Source: JAWPMT01 sp965215825 | Lineage (GTDB): Bacteria > Bacteroidota > Bacteroidia > Cytophagales > Cyclobacteriaceae | Direction of reading: 5' to 3' | Length of the DNA stretch: 64,000 bases | Assembly: GCA_965215825.1 (NCBI GenBank) | Contig: CBDCEM010000003.1 | Coordinates: 62,001 to 126,000, forward strand | Shown: in pieces, positions 41,358-50,567 of the stretch | How the letters are laid out: each line of letters starts with the position of its first letter | How positions within the stretch are numbered: the first letter of the stretch is position 1 | Made by a program: the position numbers and the translations under genes | The notes under the pieces: model-generated | Database searches by the model: none | Seen by the model: the letters and a program-made list of their open reading frames with translations, nothing else | What the model was told of the DNA's origin: nothing

Positions 41358-42483
41358 GATAAACAACATTAAATAAGGTTTTAGAACGACTGTCCCAATT
41401 GTTTTCTTCGGCGATTGCCTTTCTTTCATGCCTCCTGTAAGGATTGTCTTCATGATAAGCTTTTAGAATTGCTTGTTGCATTTCCTCGGCTGTTTTGGCC
41501 AGATAAATCATGTTGCCCAATTGTGTGACTTGCTCGGAATTGAAAGGAGTCATGACCACAGGTTTACCAAAAGCGAAGTATTCCATCAGTTTAAGCGGAT
41601 AGATCTTTTCCATGTCTGGAGTGATTCGATAAGGAATCAGGCAGACATCTACAGATTCCACAAATGACCGGAGATTATCATGTTTGTAGGTACCATAGTA
41701 AAAGACATTAGGTAGCTGTAATAACCTTTCACTTTTATGATCAAGGGGACCAGCCAGAACAAGACTCATGTATTGTGCTTTCATCGTTTGCTCCAAAACC
41801 TCTAAATCAACCCGACGATCAATGTTGCCAAATAGTCCTACTTTGAGTCCGCGAATCATCGAACTGGTCTTAGGAGGGTGTGGCATTTGGTGCTGAAGTC
41901 CAGTAAAATTCACGGCGTTGGGCAGGTAGTGTACGCTATGATGTTCTTTTCGCCATTGATCAAAGAGGCTTTTGGCACTACAAAAAACATGATCGGCATC
42001 CGCCACCAATATTTTTTCATGCGCCTGACCGTGCTTTTTTGAGCGCTTCTTTACGATTGGATCAAGGCTGTAATAAGCTACTTTTTCAACCTTATCTTTT
42101 AGCTTTCGCTGTAAATAGGGGAAGTAAAAATCAAAGGCATTGATGAATAACTCGACTTTCCCTTTTCCAAGCACTTTGTTGATGGACTGATAAAGCCAAG
42201 CATGGTTCACTTTTTGCAACCAATTGTACAATTTACCAGCAGGTAAAAAATTGATTGGAATGGAAGGAGGAGACTCCAGGCAGTGCAAATTTGCTGATTT
42301 CTCCGAGACACCAGTTTGTGCCCATTTTCCTCTTCTCAGGCAATCTAACCAGGTTTTTGGATGGTTAACGTACAATACCCTTTTGGTTCTTGCCATGGCA
42401 TTGGCCATCTGCCAGGTTGAGGAATTTAGCACATCATCACATCTATTGAGTGCAAGGATGATAATGTCGTATTTGGCCATCAT
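41341..42483 (-). CDS. Glycosyltransferase, GT1/GT4-like
   Basis: 380 aa with a GT-B fold: an N-terminal Rossmann half, then the nucleotide-sugar half with KVGLFGNIDRRVDLEVL, DVCLIPYRI and the terminal KLMEYFAFGKPVVMTPF (E-x7-E type motif reduced to LMEYFA). It starts with ATGA overlap on the previous glycosyltransferase. A possible membrane attachment is not evident. Middle gene of a three-gene minus-strand EPS unit (42480-43385, this, 40671-41357). Confidence 0.85.
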   Translation of the reverse strand: MMAKYDIIILALNRCDDVLNSSTWQMANAMARTKRVLYVNHPKTWLDCLRRGKWAQTGVSEKSANLHCLESPPSIPINFLPAGKLYNWLQKVNHAWLYQSINKVLGKGKVELFINAFDFYFPYLQRKLKDKVEKVAYYSLDPIVKKRSKKHGQAHEKILVADADHVFCSAKSLFDQWRKEHHSVHYLPNAVNFTGLQHQMPHPPKTSSMIRGLKVGLFGNIDRRVDLEVLEQTMKAQYMSLVLAGPLDHKSERLLQLPNVFYYGTYKHDNLRSFVESVDVCLIPYRITPDMEKIYPLKLMEYFAFGKPVVMTPFNSEQVTQLGNMIYLAKTAEEMQQAILKAYHEDNPYRRHERKAIAEENNWDSRSKTLFNVVYHDQSA

Positions 42484-43385
42484 GATGACTGAGCGTTTAG
42501 GTGATTGAATTTATATCCCAATTGCTCACTTTGAGCACTATGGGTGAAGTGCCAGAAAGTGCCCGCCATAAATGCTTTTAAATTGCTGAAATCTTTGTTT
42601 TTTAAGTGCCTCAAGAGGTTTTTGGGTATCGAGATTACCATAAAATACAAAAGGAAGGGCAGGAAAGCACTTTTCGCATAATTCCTCATGAATAGGAGGC
42701 GATTGCGTGTCATGAAATAGGTCTTTAGGTTGCTGATTCTGGAGGTTGTGGAAGATTCGTCATGGACAATCTCATGATCCAGATCAGTAAACAATTTATA
42801 ACCCACTTTTTTTATCTGTTCGGCCCACGCCAATTCTTCATAATACAGGAAATAATGCTCCGGCATAGGACCTGCCTTGTCTAGTGTCTTTCGTTTAATC
42901 ATCACTGCTCCTCCGTGGATATATGCGGTTGGAACCAAACCTTTGCAATCGAATGAAAGGTCTTTCGATCTTCCCGTTACGGGATGAATTTTAGACCTGC
43001 CCTGGAATTGTATGCGGCCATCCGGATAGATCAACTGAGGGGAAATGGCACCAATTTCCGGATGATCAATTAGTCTACTTGCGAGTGCATCAAAGTGATC
43101 CTCGAGGAAAATAGTATCATTATTAACGAAATAGATGAAGTCGCCTTTTGCCATATTCAGCCCTAAATTGTTTCCTCCAGCAAAACCCAGGTTTCTTTCA
43201 CTTCGAACAACTTTTACATGCGAGAAGTAAGTCTTCAATACAGGCGCAATCTTTTCTTTGGAGCCATTATCGACAACAATTACCTCGATGTTGTCAGGAC
43301 CTAGTTTATCAATCGATCTCAGGAATCGAAACGTGTCGCTCCGGTTATTGTAATTAATGGTGATGATGGAGATGAGCTTTTCCAT
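42480..43385 (-). CDS. Glycosyltransferase family 2 (rhamnosyltransferase-like)
   Basis: 301 aa, GT-A fold. Motifs: ITINYNNRSDTFRFL, VVDNGSKE, NLGFAGGNNLGLNMAKGDFIYFVNNDTIF (a NND in place of DxD) and the acceptor-side YYEELAWAEQIKKVGYK. It lacks C-terminal transmembrane helices apart from one hydrophobic stretch (LPFLLYFMVISIPKNLL). First gene of the minus-strand EPS unit; its promoter must lie in the 219-bp divergent gap shared with 43605, but I see no convincing copy of the EPS box pair on this strand. Confidence 0.9.
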   Translation of the reverse strand: MEKLISIITINYNNRSDTFRFLRSIDKLGPDNIEVIVVDNGSKEKIAPVLKTYFSHVKVVRSERNLGFAGGNNLGLNMAKGDFIYFVNNDTIFLEDHFDALASRLIDHPEIGAISPQLIYPDGRIQFQGRSKIHPVTGRSKDLSFDCKGLVPTAYIHGGAVMIKRKTLDKAGPMPEHYFLYYEELAWAEQIKKVGYKLFTDLDHEIVHDESSTTSRISNLKTYFMTRNRLLFMRNYAKSAFLPFLLYFMVISIPKNLLRHLKNKDFSNLKAFMAGTFWHFTHSAQSEQLGYKFNHLNAQSS

Positions 43386-43510
43386 ATTTTATGTTTTCAG
43401 CAAATCAATCGATACTTGAGGGGCGATTGACTTGCCTTTCGGTTTTCGGTTGGAAAGGCACCGTAAAGTGCACAAAACGGAGATTTGTCGATAGTTGAGA
43501 TTGCGTCGTG

Positions 43511-43580
43511 TAGTTTATCCGTCGATTTGCCCAGAACTCCTATTATTTGAATTCCTGTCCGTTCCTAATGTATTGATTTG
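43511..43580 (+). promoter_or_regulatory. EPS regulon promoter E (divergent copy)
   Basis: TAGTTTA box at 43511, CAGAACTCCTATT box at 43532 (exactly 21 bp on) and -7 element TTGATTTG at 43573-43580 (exactly 41 bp after the second box). It is the weakest of five copies: the central bases of both boxes are exchanged (TTT for AAA, AA for TT), but spacing is identical. The predicted start of transcription, about 43584, gives a 20-nt leader to the ATG at 43605. Confidence 0.65.
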
Positions 43581-43604
43581 TCTACATAATCAAATCAAAC
43601 GCTC

Positions 43605-44771
43605 ATGGAAGCCTTCTTCTGGTCATTAGTTGCTTTAATTGTATTCACTTATCTCGGTTATCCTGTCTCCTTAATGTTGCTGCTAAAACTGAGGCCTCGG
43701 AAACAAACGGAAAGAATTGTTGAAAGAGGTATGCCTTCCATGACTTTTGTGATTGCCGCCTATAATGAGGAGAATTACATTCGTCAAAAGATTGAGAATA
43801 CAAAGCAACTGAGCTACGAAACGGATAGGCTTCAAATAGTCATAGTGACAGATGGCTCAACAGACCTAACTGCATCTATTGTGAAAACATATGATAATGT
43901 GACGCTATTCCATCAGCCGGAACGTCGAGGGAAAGTAGCAGCCATTAATCGGATCATGCCTTACCTGAGTTCTGAAGTAGTGGTTTTATCTGATGCCAAC
44001 ACCACTTTGAATGCAGATGCACTGGAGTGGATCGGCAAAGCTTATCTTGATCAGAACGTAGGGGCCGTATCCGGTGAAAAAGTAGTCTTAAATGAGGAAT
44101 GCGATGACGCTACAGCAGGTGAAGGGATGTACTGGAAGTATGAATCAGCCATAAAACATTGGGACAGTCAGGTCAATTCGATGGTGGGGTGCGCGGGCGA
44201 ATTGATGTCTTTCAGAAGAAGTCTTTATCGACAAGTGGAGGAAGATACGTATATCGAAGATTTTGTGCTATCGATGCGAATTGCAGCTTTAGGGAATCGT
44301 GTTGTTTATTGCCCACAGGCCAGGGCGTCCGAACTACCATCAGCTTCCATCGGTGATGAAATGAAAAGAAAAGTACGGATAGCGGCAGGAGGGCTTCAAG
44401 CGATCTGGAGATTGAGAGCCCTATTCAATTTTTTCAGATATGGGATATTGACTTATCAATATGTGGGTCACAGGGTATTAAGATGGACGCTGGCTCCTCT
44501 CAGTTTGCCTTTGCTGTTGATTGCAAACCTGTCTCTATTCGAAATTTCCTGGATTTATCAACTCCTGCTGTATGCGCAATTGGCTTTTTACAGTGTCGCA
44601 TTGCTGGGAGGAATATTGAAACATAAGAAACTGAATGTCAAAGGACTTTTCGTGCCCTACTATTTCACAATGATGAACATCGCCGTTTTTATGGGATTGG
44701 CCCGACTGATTAAAAGGCAACAAAAAGTTACCTGGGAAAAGGCGGAACGTCGACTTGCAATGTCGAACTGA
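43605..44771 (+). CDS. Membrane glycosyltransferase family 2 (processive-type)
   Basis: 388 aa. An N-terminal helix (about 3-26) anchors the protein; the GT-A domain (about 40-275) has VIAAYNEENYIRQKI, VTDGSTDLTASI and the DxN-type VLSDANTTLNADAL, then a WxxESAIKHWDSQ acceptor region and KVRIAAGGLQAIW near the membrane. Several C-terminal helices (about 285-370) follow. The layout resembles hyaluronan/cellulose-type synthases, so it may transfer sugars on the cytoplasmic face and help translocate the product. Its stop abuts the convergent LytTR stop codon. Preceded by a copy of the EPS promoter pattern. Confidence 0.9.
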   Translation: MEAFFWSLVALIVFTYLGYPVSLMLLLKLRPRKQTERIVERGMPSMTFVIAAYNEENYIRQKIENTKQLSYETDRLQIVIVTDGSTDLTASIVKTYDNVTLFHQPERRGKVAAINRIMPYLSSEVVVLSDANTTLNADALEWIGKAYLDQNVGAVSGEKVVLNEECDDATAGEGMYWKYESAIKHWDSQVNSMVGCAGELMSFRRSLYRQVEEDTYIEDFVLSMRIAALGNRVVYCPQARASELPSASIGDEMKRKVRIAAGGLQAIWRLRALFNFFRYGILTYQYVGHRVLRWTLAPLSLPLLLIANLSLFEISWIYQLLLYAQLAFYSVALLGGILKHKKLNVKGLFVPYYFTMMNIAVFMGLARLIKRQQKVTWEKAERRLAMSN

Positions 44772-45473
44772 TCAAATTGTCTGAATTTTCTTCATCAGAA
44801 CTGGTTTTAAGGTGCGACTGATGGGAATTACTTTGTCACTGATCACCAGATTGTATTCTTCAATATCGACGATCTTGGTTACGTTGATGATAAAGGATCG
44901 GTGTACCTTGATAAATTTTTCACTTTTGAGTTTTTCATCGATGTTTTTCAGGGTGGAATGAACGATCAGTTTTTCCCCGCCTTCTGTTACGAAGGTCACA
45001 TAATCTCCAAGTGTTTCCACATACAGGATTTCATTGAGATCAAGTTTGATGTATCGACCATCAACTCGGATAAATATCTGTTCAAGGTCATTGGCAGCTG
45101 AAAACCGGGATTCCGCCAATTGAGTAGCCCTTTCTATTGCTTGAAGGAACCTGGGCGCTTGAATAGGTTTGGTCAGGAAGTCCGTGGCTTGAAATTCAAA
45201 AGCGTCGACCGCATATTCATTTTTGCTGGTGGTGAATATGATTTGAGGCAAATCTTTCAGGATTTTTAGCAGGTCTAGCCCTGTGAGGTCGGGCATTTCA
45301 ACATCGAGAAGAATCAAATCAATACCCCGATCCTCTTTCAGGAATTTCATGGCGTCGAATCCGGAAGTGAAACTATCCACTACCTCCAGGTCCTCGGTTT
45401 TGCTGCAAAGACGTTTAATATGAGTCATGGCCATTTCTTCGTCTTCTACAATTACTGTTCTTAGCGGGTTCAT
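44772..45473 (-). CDS. LytTR family response regulator
   Basis: 233 aa. REC at about 1-120 with phospho-acceptor D57 (LILLDVEMPDLTG) and the switch Lys in ATDFLTKPIQ. The LytTR DNA-binding domain covers about 135-230: IKLDLNEILYVETLGDYVTFVT, LKNIDEKLKSEKFIKVHRSFIIN and SDKVIPISRTLKPVL. LytTR proteins bind paired direct repeats about two helical turns apart. It lies 4 bp after the hybrid kinase carrying an Hpt, so it is the natural final acceptor of that relay. I propose, without proof, that it recognises the EPS promoter boxes described here. Confidence 0.94.
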   Translation of the reverse strand: MNPLRTVIVEDEEMAMTHIKRLCSKTEDLEVVDSFTSGFDAMKFLKEDRGIDLILLDVEMPDLTGLDLLKILKDLPQIIFTTSKNEYAVDAFEFQATDFLTKPIQAPRFLQAIERATQLAESRFSAANDLEQIFIRVDGRYIKLDLNEILYVETLGDYVTFVTEGGEKLIVHSTLKNIDEKLKSEKFIKVHRSFIINVTKIVDIEEYNLVISDKVIPISRTLKPVLMKKIQTI

Positions 45474-45477
45474 GTCG

Positions 45478-48447
45478 TTACCTGGTTTTGTCGATTTCTA
45501 ATTCAATATTGTATAATAGTTCCCTTACTTCCTCAATGAAGTGAGTTAACTCATCTGGAGAAAGGACTTGTTCTTTGTCATGTTTTGCTTCAAACTTCCC
45601 GGCTTTTTGAGTTAATTCCGGGCGACCTGCCATTTCAAAAGTGGGCTTTGCCCGATGTAAAATGATTTTGCATTCACCCCAATCTTCATTAATCATGCTC
45701 TCCGTCAACTTTTCGAGTTCGATTGGAGTCGTTCGAAGGAATATTTGGAACATCTCCATCATATATTGATGGTCGCCCTCATATAGCCGAGTCAAGGTTT
45801 CTCGATCAAAGTAAGGACCCATTGAGGATTGGGTAGCCTGCGGCCCCGGTGTTTCTGTCTTGAACGAAGTGAGCTCCACAAGCTTGGACTTCAAATCTTC
45901 GGACCGAAAAGGTTTTGTGATATGGTAGTTGAATCCTAGCCGGTACGCCTTCTCGCGTTCTTCTCGCATGGCGTCAGCGGTTAGGGCAATGGCCATGATG
46001 TTTCGAATGTGATCCCTTGGGTCTTTTCTGATCACACCAATGGTTTCATAACCGTCCATTTCAGGCATTCGAATGTCCATGATCAGAAGATCATAAGTGG
46101 TGCCGTCTAACTTTTCCAGAGCGATACGACCGTTTTCCGCTTCGTCACAAGCGATGTTCCACTTTTGTAAAGTCCGGCTTAAATACTTTCTATTGATCGG
46201 ATTGTCTTCCACAATCAATACTTTTCCAACATTAAGTTCCTCATCGGCCTCTTTGGGTTGCTCTTTCCGAATTGTGTCCGGATTTTGTGCGCATTTGAAA
46301 GGTATTACCACCTGGAAATCGGACCCTTCATTCTTGATACTCTCTACGCCAATTGTGCCTCCATGCAGTGTGACTAGCTTTTTTGTAATTGCCAGTCCAA
46401 GACCAGTCCCGCCGTACTTGATTTTAGTGGAGCTATCCGCTTGTTTGAACTCGGAAAAGATATCGACGATGTGCTCTGCATTGATGCCGATTCCGGAATC
46501 CCTCACCATGAATTGAATCTGGTATTCGTCTTCTTGTTCTGACAGTAATTCGACCAGGAGCGAAATGTTACCGCCTTCATCGGTAAACTTCAAAGCATTG
46601 CCAAGAAGGTTATTTAAGATCTGATGCAAGATTAGTTGATCTCCAATGACCCTTTGTTTTATTACCTCATCGTACTCAAAATGAAAACTCAATCCTTTTT
46701 CCAGACATCTTACTTCAAACAACCGTTGGATATCCAGGACTAGCTTTTTCAAGGATATTTCCACCGGTAAGAAGGATATTTCGTTGGCATGTATTTTCGA
46801 TAAATCAAGAATGTCTGAGATTAGGCTCATCAACGTCTCTGACGAATTCTTGATGAAACTCAAGTATTCTTTTTGTTCACTGGTCGGATGAGTGTCTTCC
46901 AACAAATGGGTCATACCAATGACTGCATTGAGTGGGTTTCTGATCTCATGGCTCATATTGGCCAGAAAGATCTTTTCAGCCTCTTGAGCTTTTTCTGCCT
47001 CGGCTTTCGCTGTGAGCAGATTTTGTTCCATGATTTTTCTGTCGGTGATGTCCAGATGAATGCCGATGGAACCCATTTTTTGCCCATCAGTATTGTAGAA
47101 TGGTGCGCCCGATATAAGCACCCATTTTCTTTGACCGTTCTTCAAAGGAATCTCCACCTCGTACACACTCGAAATACCCTTGTCTCGCTGCGCATGTTGT
47201 TGTCCCAATACATGCCTGTACTCTGGTAGCAGGAACACATCACTCGCATTTTTTCCGATCAATTCTGAGGGTTCATATCCTGTCATCGCACAGAAACGAT
47301 CATAGACTTTCAGGATTGTGTCGTCATTTCCCACCTCCATGAGTCCGAGTTCCATGTTTTCCATGATGCCCCGGTATTTTTCTTCACTCTGTTTGATCGT
47401 GTCCTTGGTCCATTCCAGATCCTGGATCAGGATCAGGTTTTGCATGGCGTATGACAACTGCGGCTCCAACAGTGCCAGAAAAGTTCTGGTATCATGTGAG
47501 ATTCCATCATTTTGTCTGGAAACTACATTTAGGATACCCAAGAAGTCTCCTTCAAGCGCTAAAGGAATATTCAATGCACTCCGATACCCTAGCGCCAACC
47601 ACGGGATGTTTTGTTGATGCCCGGACTCTTCCTTTATAGTATTGTAGTAGCGTGGCTTGCGGTCAGAGACCTGTATTTGATTTCTTGGGAGCAACTTGAC
47701 CAGAGGGTTGTTAACCTTTTCTAGTTCTTCTTTCATCCAACTATTCAAAGACTCAGTAGCATTTTCGATTAGGGTGATACATACTTCGTCAAGCCCCAGT
47801 TCCTCTTTTAAGAAGGATATCGTTTTATTGAGCAGTGAATGGAGGTCAGTATCTCTGATATATTCAGAATAAGCAGCCAGAAGTTTAAATCGTCGCTCAC
47901 TTTGTTCTATGGATTTTTGATTTCTCTTTTTTTCCGTGACATCCCGAAATTGCCACAACCTGCCTTTGTGAACATTCATGATATCAATCGGAATGAAATC
48001 CCCTTCGACGGTTATACCAGTTTTTAACTCGATGACCTCATTTTCGACCTTTACATTTTCTTCGAATACCAGAGGCAGCTTTTTGTAAAATTTTTGAGGA
48101 TCCTGAAATATTCGCTCAAAATCTTGCATGGACCGGGAGAGCATTTTTCCTACCAACTTATCAGGAGGAGCCGAAATCTCGAACAAGTCGCAAAAAACCT
48201 GATTACAGAACATGATTTCGCCTAATTCATTTTCAAGTAGGATACCACTACTGAGGTTGGTAACAAGGTTTGAAATAATCGCCGTACGGGAATTGACCAG
48301 AGACTTTAATGTTTCGGTAGCTTCCGATAGTTCTTGATTTACCTGGTGGAGGTCCAGGGTCTTTGAATCCAACAATTCTTCGGCTTGCTTCCTGGCAGCT
48401 CGTTCCCGACCCAGATGTCGTTTCAATATGGCGATTTCATCACTCAT
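45478..48447 (-). CDS. Hybrid sensor histidine kinase with PAS, GAF, REC and Hpt domains (H-NOX partner)
   Basis: 989 aa, soluble. A coiled coil (1-60) leads to PAS 1 (about 55-175), GAF (about 190-345), PAS 2 (about 355-475), HisKA with H500 (LANMSHEIRNPLNAVIG), HATPase (NLLGNALKFTDEGG, DSGIGI, GGTGLGLAITKK), REC with D791 (LLIMDIRMPEMDG) and Hpt with H931 (LHRAKPTFEMAG). It therefore contains a full intramolecular phosphorelay apart from the last Asp, supplied by the LytTR regulator next door. The start overlaps the H-NOX gene by ATGA, which marks the H-NOX protein as its sensor subunit. Confidence 0.95.
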   Translation of the reverse strand: MSDEIAILKRHLGRERAARKQAEELLDSKTLDLHQVNQELSEATETLKSLVNSRTAIISNLVTNLSSGILLENELGEIMFCNQVFCDLFEISAPPDKLVGKMLSRSMQDFERIFQDPQKFYKKLPLVFEENVKVENEVIELKTGITVEGDFIPIDIMNVHKGRLWQFRDVTEKKRNQKSIEQSERRFKLLAAYSEYIRDTDLHSLLNKTISFLKEELGLDEVCITLIENATESLNSWMKEELEKVNNPLVKLLPRNQIQVSDRKPRYYNTIKEESGHQQNIPWLALGYRSALNIPLALEGDFLGILNVVSRQNDGISHDTRTFLALLEPQLSYAMQNLILIQDLEWTKDTIKQSEEKYRGIMENMELGLMEVGNDDTILKVYDRFCAMTGYEPSELIGKNASDVFLLPEYRHVLGQQHAQRDKGISSVYEVEIPLKNGQRKWVLISGAPFYNTDGQKMGSIGIHLDITDRKIMEQNLLTAKAEAEKAQEAEKIFLANMSHEIRNPLNAVIGMTHLLEDTHPTSEQKEYLSFIKNSSETLMSLISDILDLSKIHANEISFLPVEISLKKLVLDIQRLFEVRCLEKGLSFHFEYDEVIKQRVIGDQLILHQILNNLLGNALKFTDEGGNISLLVELLSEQEDEYQIQFMVRDSGIGINAEHIVDIFSEFKQADSSTKIKYGGTGLGLAITKKLVTLHGGTIGVESIKNEGSDFQVVIPFKCAQNPDTIRKEQPKEADEELNVGKVLIVEDNPINRKYLSRTLQKWNIACDEAENGRIALEKLDGTTYDLLIMDIRMPEMDGYETIGVIRKDPRDHIRNIMAIALTADAMREEREKAYRLGFNYHITKPFRSEDLKSKLVELTSFKTETPGPQATQSSMGPYFDRETLTRLYEGDHQYMMEMFQIFLRTTPIELEKLTESMINEDWGECKIILHRAKPTFEMAGRPELTQKAGKFEAKHDKEQVLSPDELTHFIEEVRELLYNIELEIDKTR

Positions 48448-48977
48448 GTCCGGTTCAAAGTGAATCGAGTGGTGTGTGTATCCTGATGTTCCTTGTGAAT
48501 TTCAAAAGATTCATTGAAATGTTTGGCAGCTGCTTCCATGAGCCCTTCAGCAAGTGCTGCCATTTGACGTTTGGACCTATAGATCAAAACAAGTTGATCC
48601 TTCGTGTCATTCTCCACTTCAAATTCAGGCAATTCGGCATCGGGATATAATTTTTTTACTTCCACATGTATGTGTCCTTCAATCATTTTGAGTAAGCCGA
48701 ATGTGTCAGAATAACCACGGAGTAAGCCGGCATATTTCTTCTCGAAGGTTTGAAATAAATGCCCACTGAATATCTTGAGAAGGGTATTCCGGTCGGCACC
48801 TAAGATTTTTTGAAGTTCCGCCAACAAAATCTCAAGATCCTCCACAGGATACGTGCCCGTGGCGATGTATACACCACCTGTTGAAAGTTTGGGGTGCGAA
48901 AGTAATTTGTCCGCAATTTCCAACCCATGCCCTTCCTCAATCATTTCTATCAAATCCGTGAAGACAATCCCTTTCAT
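48444..48977 (-). CDS. H-NOX heme nitric-oxide/oxygen-binding sensor
   Basis: 177 aa, family length. The fold signature MKGIVFTDLIEMIEEGHGLEIAD is followed by the proximal heme-ligand region EGHIHVEVKKLYPDAELPEFE (H104 in IHxxV is the best candidate; H102 is adjacent) and the heme-propionate clamp Y133-x-S135-x-R137 (LIYRSKRQM). H-NOX proteins bind NO, sometimes O2, on b-type heme and regulate a co-encoded histidine kinase. First gene of a three-gene operon with the hybrid kinase (4-bp overlap) and LytTR regulator. The distal-pocket Tyr needed for O2 binding is not evident, favouring NO. Confidence 0.92.
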   Translation of the reverse strand: MKGIVFTDLIEMIEEGHGLEIADKLLSHPKLSTGGVYIATGTYPVEDLEILLAELQKILGADRNTLLKIFSGHLFQTFEKKYAGLLRGYSDTFGLLKMIEGHIHVEVKKLYPDAELPEFEVENDTKDQLVLIYRSKRQMAALAEGLMEAAAKHFNESFEIHKEHQDTHTTRFTLNRT

Positions 48978-49237
48978 ATTAGGTTATTTTAGAATCGGTG
49001 CGAATTGCATCAATTCATTTGAAGAAAATGCTGATGCAGGAGGACAACTCCCCTTTTTATTCAAGTAAGCCATAAAGAAGGTTTCAGGCAAATTTTCATT
49101 CCACGAAACGTTGAATATTCGATGAATAAGCAGTTTTTAGAGATTGCGACGTTTTGAGTTAAAACTAATAGTGCAACCTTTTCTTCTTTCTTCGGTCTTT
49201 TACCATAACTTAACTACCCATTAACTATCCACGATAT

Positions 49238-49924
49238 ATGAGATCAATGATTTATCTGGCTGCTATAATGATTGCTACAAGTGTAGCAGCTCAAAAAACA
49301 GAAATACCCGTTGGTGATTTTACCGATTTGACTTTTGGCACTTCGGGGGTACTGTATCTTTCACAGGGTTCAGAAACTAAAGTAATTGTAGATGCAGACG
49401 AGGATGTGCTGGAGAAAATTGATTTTGACCAGCGCGGAGATCGACTGATAATTAGAAACAGAAATGATCGCGGTTGGAACAAGGGCTGGGGGCGTGGAGA
49501 TCTTAAAATCTACGTGACCATGCGCGATATTGAAGCAGTCACTTTAAGTGGGTCCGGACCTATCATAGGCGAAAACACGCTAAAAACGGGTGACCTGGAA
49601 GTTAAATTGAGTGGCTCAGGTAGCATGGAACTAGAGGTTGAAAGTGAAGACCTTGAGATAGGTATTTCCGGGTCTGGATCCATTGAAATGGAAGGATCTG
49701 GAGAAGATGCCTATGCCCGGATCAGTGGTTCTGGGAAAATAAGAGCTGATGACCTGGAAGTAAAATCACTGGATGTTCGAATCAGCGGTTCAGGAAACAT
49801 TTACATGACTGTCGAAGATGAAATTGAGGCCAGCATTTCAGGAAGCGGTAGCGTTTATTATCGAGGAGATCCTGATCGTGTAATCAACAATGCTTCCGGA
49901 AGTGGTAGAATACGACGGATGTAA
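49238..49924 (+). CDS. Secreted head-GIN domain protein (DUF2807)
   Basis: 228 aa. A signal peptide (about 1-18, ..ATSVAAQ) leads into a parallel beta-helix of DUF2807 type. About six repeats carry an S-G-S-G turn (LSGSGPI, LSGSGSMEL, ISGSGSIEM, ISGSGKI, ISGSGNI, ISGSGSV) roughly 20-24 residues apart. Such domains are secreted surface or adhesion proteins in Bacteroidota; no enzymatic motif. It ends 46 bp before a terminator and has its own promoter region (48978-49237), in which I see no clear operator. Confidence 0.9.
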   Translation: MRSMIYLAAIMIATSVAAQKTEIPVGDFTDLTFGTSGVLYLSQGSETKVIVDADEDVLEKIDFDQRGDRLIIRNRNDRGWNKGWGRGDLKIYVTMRDIEAVTLSGSGPIIGENTLKTGDLEVKLSGSGSMELEVESEDLEIGISGSGSIEMEGSGEDAYARISGSGKIRADDLEVKSLDVRISGSGNIYMTVEDEIEASISGSGSVYYRGDPDRVINNASGSGRIRRM

Positions 49925-49970
49925 TATTCCAACAAGCTCATGAAGCTTGATCCATCTATATGATATTACT

Positions 49971-49999
49971 AGCGCGGGGAGCATTCTTCGCGCTTTTTT
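49971..49999 (+). terminator. Intrinsic terminator of the head-GIN gene
   Basis: AGCGCG (49971-49976) pairs with CGCGCT (49989-49994), with a run of T to 49999. It separates 49238-49924 from the EPS block. Confidence 0.88.
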
Positions 50000-50045
50000 G
50001 TTTTCAACGGATTTTTCAATCGAAATCAACTTCCGTCATTTTCCG

Positions 50046-50115
50046 CAGAAAACCGGATTTCTAATACAGTTCTCCTAATTCTTAAAATCTACCAAATCAT
50101 CAATAAATACTTTCG
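50046..50115 (+). promoter_or_regulatory. EPS regulon promoter A
   Basis: CAGAAAA box at 50046, CAGTTCTCCTAAT box at 50067 (21 bp on) and -7 element TACTTTCG at 50108-50115 (41 bp after the second box). It drives the REC/sugar-transferase unit starting at 50181, giving a predicted leader of about 60 nt. No -33 TTTG-like element is visible, as expected for an activator-dependent promoter. Confidence 0.85.
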
Positions 50116-50180
50116 AATCATAATCAGATTCAAAGAAGCACCGACTTGTGCTGAGCTTCTAGCTAATAAAGTATACACCG

Positions 50181-50567
50181 ATGAAAAAACTTGCGATAAT
50201 TGACGATAGCCCAATGATGCTTTCTTTTTTGGAGCGATTCCTTCAGGATAAATGGCATGTTCAGACATTTGAAGGACCATTGGAATTCATCAAATCTTTT
50301 GAGGAAGATAAGTACGTACCTCACATCATCATCGCGGACCTACAGACAGAGGGCCTTAGTGCGGTGGACCTGATTCGGTTCGTTGATCGATCAAGGTTGG
50401 AAACTCCTGTGTTGATCATTTCTGCAAATGGCAATATTGATGTGAAAGTTGAATGCCTGGAAGCAGGTGCAACAGACTTTCTTCAGAAGCCTTTTAATCC
50501 CAGAGAACTGGAAGCAAGAGTCAAAAAAGTAGCCTTACATCAAGATCAGAATTATCATGTTCATTAA
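50181..50567 (+). CDS. Single-domain response regulator
   Basis: 128 aa, only a receiver domain. The acceptor is D53 (HIIIADLQTEG), with the acidic pair DD at 8-9 and the Lys in FLQKPFNP; the residues after D53 (LQ-T) differ from the usual MMP. No output domain. As the first gene of an EPS unit it could be a phosphate sink for, or an allosteric partner of, the nearby relay, or it may act on an EPS enzyme. The 3' end overlaps the sugar-transferase gene by 11 bp. Confidence 0.9.
   Translation: MKKLAIIDDSPMMLSFLERFLQDKWHVQTFEGPLEFIKSFEEDKYVPHIIIADLQTEGLSAVDLIRFVDRSRLETPVLIISANGNIDVKVECLEAGATDFLQKPFNPRELEARVKKVALHQDQNYHVH

Noticed and set aside
43416..43449. Minus-strand copy of the EPS box pair before the 42480-43385 glycosyltransferase (CCGAAAA then a C-x-CCT-x-A remnant)
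   Set aside because: The second box matches at only about half its positions and there is no TAnTTTYG element 41 bp further on; that position falls on the start codon.
46097..46516. 139-aa plus-strand reading frame within the hybrid kinase, and similar frames such as 3302-3745
   Set aside because: They lie antisense to clearly supported genes with intact domains; they are shadows of coding bias.
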